64,000 nt of DNA, from positions 124,001 to 188,000 of the forward strand of contig NZ_JJMU01000014.1 in NCBI RefSeq assembly GCF_000757725.1, written 5' to 3'. The position numbers were made by a program, and so were the translations under genes. This document shows, in pieces, positions 28,934-36,715 of this stretch (within the stretch, counting starts at the first letter, position 1; each line of letters begins with the position of its first letter). Source of the stretch: Sphingobacterium deserti. GTDB lineage: Bacteria > Bacteroidota > Bacteroidia > Sphingobacteriales > Sphingobacteriaceae. The notes under the pieces are model-generated. The model was not told the DNA's origin and did not search any database. It saw only the letters and a program-made list of their open reading frames with translations.

Positions 28934-30712
28934 ATGAAGAAAATTTATATCCTTGTCGCATTGATTCTTTCTTACCAATGCTTTTTCGCTTTGCAGAATG
29001 CGCAAGCCCAATCTTCCCGAAGCTCCTGGTTTGAAGAAGCGCGCTACGGCATGTTTATACACTGGGGATTATACAGTGCCGCCGAAGGCATGTGGAAAGG
29101 AGAGCAACTACGCTACTTGAATAATTATGCGGAATGGTTACGGTATAGGAATCGTATATCAAAAGAGGAATATGGCAAACTCGCAGAGCGCTTTGTTTGG
29201 GATCGGATTGATCCGGAAGAATGGGTACTGGCAGCAAAAAAGTCTGGCATGAAGTACATCATCATGACCGCCAAACACCATGATGGGGTAGCGCTATGGA
29301 ACACGCAAGTGGGCGACTATTCGTTGCCGAAATTGTCTGGAAGCAATCGCGACGTCATCAAAGAACTAGCAGAAGCCTGTAGAAAGCACGATATGAAGCT
29401 CGGCTTTTACTACTCGCACTGGATAGATTGGGAGCATCCCTACGCGTGGGATCATAATCAGGAACTGACGGGACATGTTACGGACGCACAATTTGATCAA
29501 TATTGGCAGGAAAAAGCTATACCGCAGCTGCGTGAACTGTTAACCAATTACGGAGACATCGCGGTGATGTGGTTTGACATGTGGATACCCTACCAGCGTT
29601 CGATCTTTAAAAAGGAACAGCTCGAACAGGCAGCCTCTCTTATCAGATCCTTGCAACCGAACTGTCTTATTAATTCGCGGCTTGGTTTGGATACCAATAG
29701 TGAATTTGTAGACTTTGAAACTTTGGGCGATAATCAGTTCGGCACAACCTATACAGAGCATGCTTGGGAAACTCCGGGAACAATCGCACATTCGTGGGGC
29801 TACAACGGACAGGAGAAAGAGTGGAAATCAACTGCTCAGTTATTTGAATCACTGATCAGCAACGTGGCATTGAACGGTAGTTTTACATTGAACATCGGCC
29901 CTCGCGCTGATGGCTCAATACCTTTCGAAAGTACATCGCGGTTGAACGATATCGGGCATTGGTTACAAAATTATGGGGAGTCAGTATACGGAAATACCGG
30001 GCTTGAATTCAACTCGAACCGACATGATTGGGGTAAACTGACGCGCAAAAAAGGTGAGAACATTATCTATCTACATGTTTTCAACTGGCCTTTGGATCGT
30101 ATCCTTCGCGTAACAGGATTAAACAGTAAGCCGGAAAAAATAGAATTGCTCGCAAACAATCAAACGCAACCCTGTTCATTTGATAAGTATGGCCCGCTAT
30201 TGCATATACAGTTACCAAAACAACAGCCTGATCCCTTTGTTTCCATACTTAAACTTACGTTTCAAACCATTGAGTTAGACAAAGACGTTGTTACCGAATC
30301 AACCTTTGGCGGATTTGCGTTGACGGGAATGAATGCTAAAGATGCAAACAACGTGAAGCTGGTTAAGTATGATGGGAAGCGTCCTGCGCACCTGATTATG
30401 GGTGATGAAAAGATAAGCTGGTCTGTATATCTGCCTGAAGCGGGTCAGTACAGCATCGATTTATCGGCCCATAATCCAAATGATGAAGGTCTACCCGTCC
30501 GCATCACCCTAGCAGGTCAAACAGCAGAAGCCGTGGTAACACCTGATGGAAAAGTCGTGGTGGAACCCAATGAAAAAAACTATGTCGAAGAGTTTGCTGA
30601 TCGAAGATTGGGTGAAATTACAATCACGCAACCCGGGAAGTACACATTGGAATTTCAATCGCTAAACCGGCGGCCATTGTGGTTAAATAGACTTTGGATC
30701 ATAAAGAAGTAG
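28934..30712 (+). CDS. GH29 alpha-L-fucosidase (second type)
   Basis: A 592-residue GH29 protein. The ATG at 28934 gives a signal peptide (MKKIYILVALILSYQCFFAL... AQAQ); the frame is open upstream only from a TTG. Landmarks are ARYGMFIHWGLYSAAEG, MTAKHHDGVALW and IAVMWFDMW, where the Asp of WFDMW is the predicted nucleophile. A long C-terminal part (about 150 residues, FGGFALTGMNAKDANNVKLVKYDGKRPAHL onward) forms an extra beta-sandwich, perhaps carbohydrate-binding, absent from the GH29 at 6497. It ends at a strong terminator and is divergent from GH92-GH3. Confidence 0.93.
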   Translation: MKKIYILVALILSYQCFFALQNAQAQSSRSSWFEEARYGMFIHWGLYSAAEGMWKGEQLRYLNNYAEWLRYRNRISKEEYGKLAERFVWDRIDPEEWVLAAKKSGMKYIIMTAKHHDGVALWNTQVGDYSLPKLSGSNRDVIKELAEACRKHDMKLGFYYSHWIDWEHPYAWDHNQELTGHVTDAQFDQYWQEKAIPQLRELLTNYGDIAVMWFDMWIPYQRSIFKKEQLEQAASLIRSLQPNCLINSRLGLDTNSEFVDFETLGDNQFGTTYTEHAWETPGTIAHSWGYNGQEKEWKSTAQLFESLISNVALNGSFTLNIGPRADGSIPFESTSRLNDIGHWLQNYGESVYGNTGLEFNSNRHDWGKLTRKKGENIIYLHVFNWPLDRILRVTGLNSKPEKIELLANNQTQPCSFDKYGPLLHIQLPKQQPDPFVSILKLTFQTIELDKDVVTESTFGGFALTGMNAKDANNVKLVKYDGKRPAHLIMGDEKISWSVYLPEAGQYSIDLSAHNPNDEGLPVRITLAGQTAEAVVTPDGKVVVEPNEKNYVEEFADRRLGEITITQPGKYTLEFQSLNRRPLWLNRLWIIKK

Positions 30713-30731
30713 ATTTGATGAAAAACAACAT

Positions 30732-30766
30732 AGCCCTGTTGGAAAGCTCCAAAAGGGCTTTTTTAT
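30732..30766 (+). terminator. terminator of the second GH29 gene
   Basis: GCCCT-TTGGA pairs with TCCAA-AGGGC, one mismatch inside, followed by six T residues. Confidence 0.85.
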
Positions 30767-30829
30767 TTCTATGATGCCTGATAAGTTTTAGATTCTCATT
30801 GTAACATTTAAAAAAAATCTCCAAAAGAC

Positions 30830-30860
30830 TTGCACCTTAGAAGCGAGACATATACCTTTG
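30830..30860 (+). promoter_or_regulatory. promoter of the TonB receptor-DUF4374 operon
   Basis: TTG at 30830-30832 and TACCTTTG at 30853-30860 are separated by exactly 20 bases, a full Bacteroidota consensus. It predicts a transcript start near 30867 and so a 5' leader of about 224 bases. Confidence 0.65.
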
Positions 30861-30866
30861 CGTTGT

Positions 30867-31090
30867 TTATATTAAATCTAAATAAATAAGTGATTAGGCA
30901 ATCATTTTGATATTTAGGCTAGAAGACAAGGACGCAACTACATCGCATAACTTATGAATTCATCATAAAAAAGTAGCGCCATACCGAACGGCAATTCGAG
31001 CATGGCGCTAAGAGCGGGCCTAACGGCAATCAGACCCGCATTTATCTGCGTTTTCAACGCAGGCACCTTCTAACGCATTACCATTAAAAG
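30867..31090 (+). promoter_or_regulatory. structured 5' leader with two hairpins sharing one loop sequence
   Basis: Hairpin 1 (30974-31010) has arms TAGCGCCAT and ATGGCGCTA. Hairpin 2 (31014-31039) has arms GCGGG and CCCGC. Both present the same apical word AACGGCAAT (30987-30995 and 31022-31030), closed in each by two further pairs. Hairpin 3 (31046-31062) is CTGCGTT, TTC, AACGCAG and lies 28 bases before the ATG. A riboswitch or protein-bound leader is possible; it matches no class I know. Confidence 0.55.
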
Positions 31091-33457
31091 ATGAAACAAA
31101 ATAGTACTTTTTTACTAACTATTTGTATGCTGCTGTCATTTTTTTCGACAATAGCACAACAACAAAAACAAACCTTTACAGCTCGTGTCCTAGCGGGTGG
31201 AGAAGCTGTACCATCGGCAACAGCTCGCATCAACAACCAAGTCATACACAGCAATGACAACGGTATCTTTACATTTACTGGCATCTCCGGAACAACAATT
31301 AAAATAGAAATTTCCGCTGTTGGCTTAAAGCCCCTTAAGAATCAAGTCAAGTTACCTACAGCAAATAAAGATGTGCTTGTCTTCAATCTTGAGCAAGAAG
31401 ATAAAGAGATAGAAGAAGTAAATGTTCTGGGAAGAACAGAAAGCCAAGATGTGAATAGACAAGCCTATAACGTAGTGGCAATTGACGCGAAAGCTCTTCA
31501 TAACACAACGCTTGACCTATCGCATGCATTAGATCGCGTATCTGGTGTTCGGGTGCGCGAAACAGGGGGCGTGGGCTCTGCCTTTAACTTTTCTTTGAAT
31601 GGGTTCACTGGCAATCAGGTGAAGTTTTTTATCGATGGGATCCCGATGGATAATTTCGGATCATCCTTTCAAATCAACAATATTCCTATTAACCTCGCGG
31701 AAAGACTGGAGGTTTACAAAGGTGTGGTACCTGTTTGGCTAGGGTCGGATGCTTTAGGTGGCGCTGTAAACATTGTGACTGGAAATGGCAAGCCCAATTA
31801 TTTGGATGTATCCTATTCTTATGGATCTTTTAACACGCACCGCACTACTATCAATAGTGCTTTCACTACACCTTCTGGCTGGACATTCCAATTGAATGCG
31901 TACCAAAACTATTCAGACAATAATTATTGGGTCAATGCAGCAGTTTCAGATTTGGAAACGAGGCAATACTACGCTGATGCACGCGTACGTCGATTCCATG
32001 ATACCTACCGCAACGAAACGGTAATCGGACAGTTTGGTGTAGTCGGAAAGTCTTTTGCAGACGCCTTGTTAATTGGGATAAATCTCGGTCAAAACCGCGC
32101 TGATATTCAGACCGGCGCCACAATGGAAACGGTCTTTGGTGACTGGTTTCGGCGAGGAAGTATCGTAATGCCCACATTAAAGTACCGAAAAAAAGACATC
32201 GTAAAAGGATTAGATGTTTATGTCAACGCAAACTACAACCTAGGATATGAGCAAAATATCGATACGGTAGCGCGTCTGTACAATTGGTTAGGCCAACACA
32301 TTGATCGCACGGCCCCTGCAGGCGAGAGAAGCTATTCCATGTACAAGTTCCGGAATAATATGGGAGTTGGAGCCGCAGGGGTAAATTATCGAATCAACGA
32401 ACAAAACACCCTAAGCCTAAATAATACAGTGAGTACATTTAATCGTCAAGGCTCCGATGAATTGGCTCCATTTAACGAAGCCTATGAGCAGCCTCGAAAA
32501 TCGATAAAAAACGTATTGGGCTTAAGTTACCAGTACAGCCGAGATCGTTGGAACGCGACAGTATTTGCGAAGGACTTGCGTCAAAACGTTAGGTTTGCGG
32601 AAGCATTCACCCCCGGAGGCGATGCAAGTCAACCACTGCAATACCGTCAAATGGACACCAAATTTTCTGCTTTTGGCTATGGATTGGCAGGTACGTATTT
32701 TATCCAACCTTCATTACAGGCTAAAGTTTCCTTCGAACGTTCTTACCGACTGCCAGACCCTTACGAATTATTTGGAGATCTAATCAATACACAGGGAAAT
32801 GTAGCCCTGAAACCAGAGTCCAGTAATAACATAAACCTAGGCCTATCTTATGTCAAGACAATCGCAAAAATGCATCATGTGCACGGCGATGTCAATTTTT
32901 TGCTCCGTGAAGCTAAAGATTTCATTCGCCCAGATTTAAATCCAAATGGTACGCAGCAAGTGATGCGAAACCTTTTGGATGTTTCTAACCGCGGCGTTGA
33001 CTTCAGCCTGCGATATGGATACCATAATAATTTCACGATCGGACTTAGCGGGACTTATCAGAACCTACGTAACGAAGTAGAATTTGAACCCGGTAGTTCA
33101 AGGGTTAGTCCGGTTTACAAAGATCGTATCCCCAATATACCATACTTCTATGGTAATGGAGATGCTTCCTATTTTATACATGATTTGGCCGGCAGTGGAA
33201 ATCATTTAACCATCACATACAATTTACTGTATGTACATGAATTCTATTTGGCATGGCCTTCACAAGGTGGTTTAAAGAATCAAATCCCTGAACAGTTTGC
33301 ACATGACCTATCCGCTACCTATTCATTGAAGGATGGTCGATACAACATTGGATTAGCCTGTCGAAATCTGTTCGATAACAGGCTATATGACAATTTCATG
33401 CTGCAAAAGCCAAGTCGCGCATTCAGCGTTAAACTACGTTACTTCATCAATAAATAA
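31091..33457 (+). CDS. TonB-dependent receptor, XusA-like
   Basis: A 788-residue outer-membrane receptor for metal chelates rather than a SusC. It has a signal peptide (ending STIAQ), a carboxypeptidase-like domain (about 28-110), a TonB box (EIEEVNVLG), a plug (LDLSHALDRVSGVRVRETGG; FFIDGIPMDNF; ERLEVYKGVVPVWLGSDALG) and a barrel ending AFSVKLRYFINK. Its length, and the DUF4374 lipoprotein 14 bases downstream, fit the XusA-XusB pair that takes up foreign siderophores in Bacteroides; heme or cobalamin remain possible substrates. It is behind a consensus promoter and a structured leader. Confidence 0.9.
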   Translation: MKQNSTFLLTICMLLSFFSTIAQQQKQTFTARVLAGGEAVPSATARINNQVIHSNDNGIFTFTGISGTTIKIEISAVGLKPLKNQVKLPTANKDVLVFNLEQEDKEIEEVNVLGRTESQDVNRQAYNVVAIDAKALHNTTLDLSHALDRVSGVRVRETGGVGSAFNFSLNGFTGNQVKFFIDGIPMDNFGSSFQINNIPINLAERLEVYKGVVPVWLGSDALGGAVNIVTGNGKPNYLDVSYSYGSFNTHRTTINSAFTTPSGWTFQLNAYQNYSDNNYWVNAAVSDLETRQYYADARVRRFHDTYRNETVIGQFGVVGKSFADALLIGINLGQNRADIQTGATMETVFGDWFRRGSIVMPTLKYRKKDIVKGLDVYVNANYNLGYEQNIDTVARLYNWLGQHIDRTAPAGERSYSMYKFRNNMGVGAAGVNYRINEQNTLSLNNTVSTFNRQGSDELAPFNEAYEQPRKSIKNVLGLSYQYSRDRWNATVFAKDLRQNVRFAEAFTPGGDASQPLQYRQMDTKFSAFGYGLAGTYFIQPSLQAKVSFERSYRLPDPYELFGDLINTQGNVALKPESSNNINLGLSYVKTIAKMHHVHGDVNFLLREAKDFIRPDLNPNGTQQVMRNLLDVSNRGVDFSLRYGYHNNFTIGLSGTYQNLRNEVEFEPGSSRVSPVYKDRIPNIPYFYGNGDASYFIHDLAGSGNHLTITYNLLYVHEFYLAWPSQGGLKNQIPEQFAHDLSATYSLKDGRYNIGLACRNLFDNRLYDNFMLQKPSRAFSVKLRYFINK

Positions 33458-33471
33458 AAAAACATACGAAA

Positions 33472-34677
33472 ATGAGAACAATCAATACATTATCTCTTTT
33501 TGCTGGTCTGGGATTAGCATTAAGCAGTTGTAGCAAATCAGACGGGCCAACACAGGTAGAGACCCCAGGATCTTACGTCATTGCCGCGGCTACGTTAAGT
33601 AGTACGAATAGCACAGATTACTTGTTGACTGCGCCATCTTTACAGGAAGGATCCATCACTACCACAGGGACTGGCGTTGAGCAATTGGGCTATCGCACCT
33701 ACGTCCAAGCGGCAGACCGTATCTTCAGCTTCCGCTACGGACAGGGAAATCCCGGATCAATCACCTCTTATACTCTAGCTGAAGGTAATTTGTCTGCTGG
33801 GCAAAGTTTACAAGGAGAAAGTACAGATGTCAACGCACTTGTAGGCGATGATGTGTTAATGATTCGTAACAATCCGCGTTTCAATATCCCCAATATTATT
33901 TTTACGTTGATTGATGGAAAGAACGTAGCAGTAAAAGGTACTGCCAGTATAAGTAATAAAGATTTAGCGGGCAACGGAGAAGTGGCGTCCTTAAGCACTA
34001 CGCCAATTTTACTTGCAAATAATAAAGTTTTGGCTCCATTCTATACGGTAGTAGATGGTACCGGTCGCTCAGAGTTTTTGACGAACTACCTAGATGAAAG
34101 TCGTTTTGCGGTCTTTTCGTACCCTTCAATGACCTTAGAAAAAACGTTCCTTGATAAAAGGACAGGAATTCTAACTTCGGGCGTACACCAAACTAGAAAC
34201 GGCGATGTATATGCATTTGCTGGTGCCGGTCATCCGAACTATTGGTCGACGACGACTACGTACCCACTTTCAAAGAACCCATCTGGTATACTAAAGATCA
34301 ATGCGAATACATTGGAAACTGATGCCACTTATTTCTTTGATCTGACTGCTGCATCAGGAGGACACCGTGTCAGAGCATCAAAATATATTGCAGATAACCT
34401 ATTTTTCTTAGCCATGTATGGCGATGCGAATGCTGCACGTGGTGCTAAAACACGCTACGCTATAGTTGACGTTGCAAGCAAACAATTCAAATGGGTAACA
34501 GGTTTGCCATCAACTATCAACGAGTCTGGCTTCCCTGTCTATGTTGAAAACGGCACCGTATCTGTCGGTGTAAATGGAGAAAGTGAAAACATCGTTTACC
34601 AGGTTAATGCACAAACTGCGGTAGCAACGAAAGGCTTAAAAGTAGATGGTTTGATTAAATCTATCATGAAACTTTAG
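33472..34677 (+). CDS. DUF4374 lipoprotein, XusB-like
   Basis: A 401-residue lipoprotein: MRTINTLSLFAGLGLALSS then CSKSD gives a signal peptidase II site with cysteine at residue 20. The remainder (YVIAAATLSSTNSTDYLLTA ... NLFFLAMYGDANAARGAKTRYAIVDV) is a predicted beta-propeller of the DUF4374 family. In Bacteroides thetaiotaomicron the DUF4374 protein XusB binds siderophores at the cell surface and delivers them to XusA. The third partner, PepSY-domain XusC, is not here: transcription ends at the hairpin at 34802-34841. Confidence 0.88.
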   Translation: MRTINTLSLFAGLGLALSSCSKSDGPTQVETPGSYVIAAATLSSTNSTDYLLTAPSLQEGSITTTGTGVEQLGYRTYVQAADRIFSFRYGQGNPGSITSYTLAEGNLSAGQSLQGESTDVNALVGDDVLMIRNNPRFNIPNIIFTLIDGKNVAVKGTASISNKDLAGNGEVASLSTTPILLANNKVLAPFYTVVDGTGRSEFLTNYLDESRFAVFSYPSMTLEKTFLDKRTGILTSGVHQTRNGDVYAFAGAGHPNYWSTTTTYPLSKNPSGILKINANTLETDATYFFDLTAASGGHRVRASKYIADNLFFLAMYGDANAARGAKTRYAIVDVASKQFKWVTGLPSTINESGFPVYVENGTVSVGVNGESENIVYQVNAQTAVATKGLKVDGLIKSIMKL

Positions 34678-34801
34678 GATTAAAGATCTTCGAGTAACCT
34701 ATAGTCTTCAAAAAACCCGCAGGGCAACATAAACGCTATTCTTTTCAAGAATAACCTGTGTAAACTGCCGTATCGCGTGTAGACTAAAGGCTCGATTTTA
34801 T

Positions 34802-34841
34802 AAAAAAGCATGAGCGCCGACGAGCGTTCATGCTTTTTTTA
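34802..34841. terminator. bidirectional terminator between xus-like operon and the Cas12f-like gene
   Basis: GCATGAGCGC (34808-34817) pairs with GCGTTCATGC (34824-34833), one wobble. Seven T residues follow on the plus strand and six on the minus strand, so it serves both convergent genes. Confidence 0.9.
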
Positions 34842-34874
34842 ATCTATCGGGAAAGACGACCTCTTACGTAAGCC

Positions 34875-35969
34875 CTATTCCACGATAACCTCAATCCCTG
34901 CCATCTCTGCTTTATACTTTATCTTTTGTATAAGCCCATAGTAACTCCAGTTTCGCAGCACAAATCGCTCTTCTGCCGCGCGTTCTTCCCTAGCCGTTTG
35001 GTTTGTCAAGAGCAAGGTGCCGGCCCCCGCTTTAATACAGATATCAATCAACTTCCGGCTGTAATTATGGAGTCGATTTTCTACGTAGCGCTTTTCCTTA
35101 TCGTCAAAATTCGTCAGTCCTTTCGTCTTTCGCTTGCGGCCATGCCCGCCTCTTGCAAACGAAGCTGCCTTTTGCAGTCGGTTTCTCGCCGCCTGAATGG
35201 CGAGTCGTTGATATAAAAACTCTTCTTTGGTTCCGATACGATAATTATCCCTATCGATCAGTACGGTAATAGGATACTCCAGGGAAAGCGAAGCTTCTGC
35301 AATAACGTATGGCTCAAGAGCATGTTGTATCTTAGGCATTTCTAAGCTGAGCAATAAGAAAATTTTACCCTTCAGAATTTGAAGTGAACTTCCGCAAATT
35401 TTGATTTGTCCTGATGTGGCTTTTTCCAGAAGTTTTCGTTTGCTCCCACGGTCCTTACCCAAATACGTTCGGAAGGGAATTTTAAAAAGCGTAAATTTAA
35501 ATTCCTTTGAATCAGCGTCTCTTCTGAATTTCATATCAAACCCTGAAAACGGTATGGGGACATCTCGTTTCGAGGTAGACAACGACCGCTCACCTTTCCA
35601 ATACGCCACACGATGCTGATTGAAACACTTGACGGCGCTGACGTTCAAACTGGTCAATATTTTCGCTGGAACCTGCCCTTTAAAATAGTGAGACAACAAT
35701 TGATAGGTCGTATTTAAGCGGGAGGTGGTGAATATTCCCTGCTCATCTTTTTTGCGGCTGGACAGCTTCAAGCGGATATCATCTTGCAAATAAATGAAAT
35801 CGCAAATTCGCTCTTGCACATACTGATGAGTAAAGACTAAGTTAGACCCTCTAAACACTAGTGACTGCCATTCGAACAGCGTGCTGTAATACGCCCTGCG
35901 TTGTTCCGTATTATCGCAATCTATGTACAATTGAATTTTTCGCACCAAGATATGAGTCTGCTTTTCCAT
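34875..35969 (-). CDS. nuclease-dead Cas12f/TnpB-like protein
   Basis: The 364-residue protein belongs to the Cas12f/TnpB superfamily. Seen: an N-terminal wedge/REC-type region (KIQLYI near 11; YWKGERSLSTSKRDVPIPF at 123-141, the Cas12f G-E-xSLPSYK-x-D-xPI motif); FARGGHGRKRKTKGL at 271-285, the arginine-rich bridge-like segment; and LRNWSYYGLIQKIKYKAEMA at 338-357, a hallmark of the RuvC region. The RuvC-I aspartate is replaced (IAEASLSLEYPI near 223-234 aligns with G-V-D-L-G-I-N-x-P, leaving Ala225 at the Asp position). The RuvC-II glutamate is Thr322 (GTLLLTNQT at 317-325). The protein stops right after the GIEV strand, so zinc ribbon and RuvC-III are absent. It should bind a guide RNA and DNA but not cut, like TldR and dCas12f regulators. 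There is no tnpA beside it. The alignments are by eye. Confidence 0.85.
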   Translation of the reverse strand: MEKQTHILVRKIQLYIDCDNTEQRRAYYSTLFEWQSLVFRGSNLVFTHQYVQERICDFIYLQDDIRLKLSSRKKDEQGIFTTSRLNTTYQLLSHYFKGQVPAKILTSLNVSAVKCFNQHRVAYWKGERSLSTSKRDVPIPFSGFDMKFRRDADSKEFKFTLFKIPFRTYLGKDRGSKRKLLEKATSGQIKICGSSLQILKGKIFLLLSLEMPKIQHALEPYVIAEASLSLEYPITVLIDRDNYRIGTKEEFLYQRLAIQAARNRLQKAASFARGGHGRKRKTKGLTNFDDKEKRYVENRLHNYSRKLIDICIKAGAGTLLLTNQTAREERAAEERFVLRNWSYYGLIQKIKYKAEMAGIEVIVE

Positions 35970-36142
35970 ATCAATCCATTATGTTATTTACATGCAAACG
36001 TCGTCCATACACAACCTCGTTCATGCAAAGCGCTGGTCAATAGCATTGAATGAACTATCAAATGTCGCCAAGGGACTATGATATTCCGGCTCTGTACTGC
36101 AAAGTCAAATTACCGCAGCAAATCCTCTATCCCGCCTTCTTC

Positions 36143-36167
36143 CAATAGGGGCCTATTGATTTTTTTT
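36143..36167 (+). terminator. plus-strand terminator in a gene-free region
   Basis: CAATAGG and CCTATTG form a hairpin followed by a run of eight T residues within AT, on the plus strand only. No gene on that strand ends here, so it may close a small RNA antisense to the leader of the Cas12f-like gene. Confidence 0.55.
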
Positions 36168-36176
36168 CATTTTTTG

Positions 36177-36287
36177 CTATAAACACATGTCGTAAATAGT
36201 ATTTCCAGCAATGTCGTCCCACCCCTTAAAGAGAGCAATTAAACGAATTTTTGACAGCGATATATCCGTAAGACTTTGCTTTGACAT
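36177..36287 (-). CDS. possible 36-codon upstream ORF
   Basis: Frame MSKQSLTDISLSKIRLIALF continuing GWDDIAGN and ending at TAG, inside the leader of the Cas12f-like gene. A GAGG lies 7 bases before the ATG. The composition looks protein-like and amphipathic, but a chance frame is just as likely. Confidence 0.2.
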   Translation of the reverse strand: MSKQSLTDISLSKIRLIALFKGWDDIAGNTIYDMCL

Positions 36288-36601
36288 ATTGACCTCGTAC
36301 AATCGCATGGAATCATTATGTTTAGAATTAGTTGTGTATACTTCCCAAAAATGTATAAGCCGTAACGGCTGTTGTTAGTATTCAGTGAGTGACCAGCGTC
36401 CTCACCCTACGGCGCCACAAGGAGCCTCTAAGTTTCGTTTTAAAACAATAGTACGCGTTGCCACACTATCAAAATACGCGATATACCTGTATTCGCATGA
36501 TGCTTTTAAATGCGGTAAATAATTCAAAGAACCTTATACATCTATATCAATAAAACCGTTTAAACATCTCTGTGAAAGTTATTTGGCCAATCCTTATAAA
36601 G

Positions 36602-36632
36602 CAAATATAGTAAACTTATATATTTTGCGCAA
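36602..36632 (-). promoter_or_regulatory. minus-strand promoter toward the Cas12f-like gene
   Basis: The minus strand has TTG at 36632-36630 and TATATTTG at 36609-36602 with exactly 20 bases between. The TTG is inside the 20-bp palindrome at 36619-36638, so a protein bound there would block RNA polymerase. Confidence 0.65.
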
Positions 36633-36638
36633 AATATA
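36619..36638. promoter_or_regulatory. 20-bp palindromic operator 1 (TTGCGCAA core)
   Basis: A perfect palindrome, TATATTTTGCGCAAAATATA, over the -33 box of the minus-strand promoter. The neighbouring XRE protein is the likely ligand. Confidence 0.6.
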
Positions 36639-36649
36639 AAATAAATATA

Positions 36650-36657
36650 TTGCGCAA
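36650..36657. promoter_or_regulatory. operator 2 (TTGCGCAA) in the XRE promoter
   Basis: Second TTGCGCAA, centred 25 bp from the first. Its TTG (36650-36652) stands 21 bases before TAAATGTA (36674-36681), a 6 of 8 match to the -7 box of the XRE gene. Confidence 0.5.
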
Positions 36658-36715
36658 AGTTATTATACAAAAATAAATGTATTAAAATTAGACCTGTTTT
36701 TATTTTATTTGGCTT

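Larger units (their letters stand above)
35970..36601 (-). ncRNA. long untranslated leader or guide-RNA locus upstream of the Cas12f-like gene (candidate)
   Basis: A consensus minus-strand promoter at 36602-36632 predicts a transcript starting near 36595, about 626 bases before the Cas12f-like ATG. The region has no convincing gene. A GC-rich, foldable part at 36350-36445 contains AGCC-GTAAC-GGCT (36358-36370), GTGAG with CTCAC (36385-36405) and GGCGCC. On the minus strand it is followed by a sequence ending ATACACAAC at 36331; characterised Cas12f repeats often end in CAAC. Where the scaffold and guide lie is not established. Confidence 0.4.

Noticed and set aside
30873-30888. Target match to a possible guide (minus strand from 36330, starting TAATTCTAAAC)
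   Set aside because: Only about 12 of 16 bases agree and both sequences are AT-rich, so chance is likely. The guide position itself is a guess.
30974-31039. Guanidine-II (mini-ykkC) riboswitch
   Set aside because: Both loops contain ACGG, but they are 9-10 base loops, not ACGR tetraloops, and the downstream gene is not a guanidine exporter or carboxylase.
30867-31090. Cobalamin riboswitch before the TonB receptor
   Set aside because: No B12-box-like sequence could be found, and the DUF4374 partner points to iron chelates.
34678-35969. Active IS605/IS607 transposon carrying tnpB
   Set aside because: No tnpA-like gene, no subterminal palindromes at the expected ends, lost catalytic residues, and a normal terminator right after the gene.
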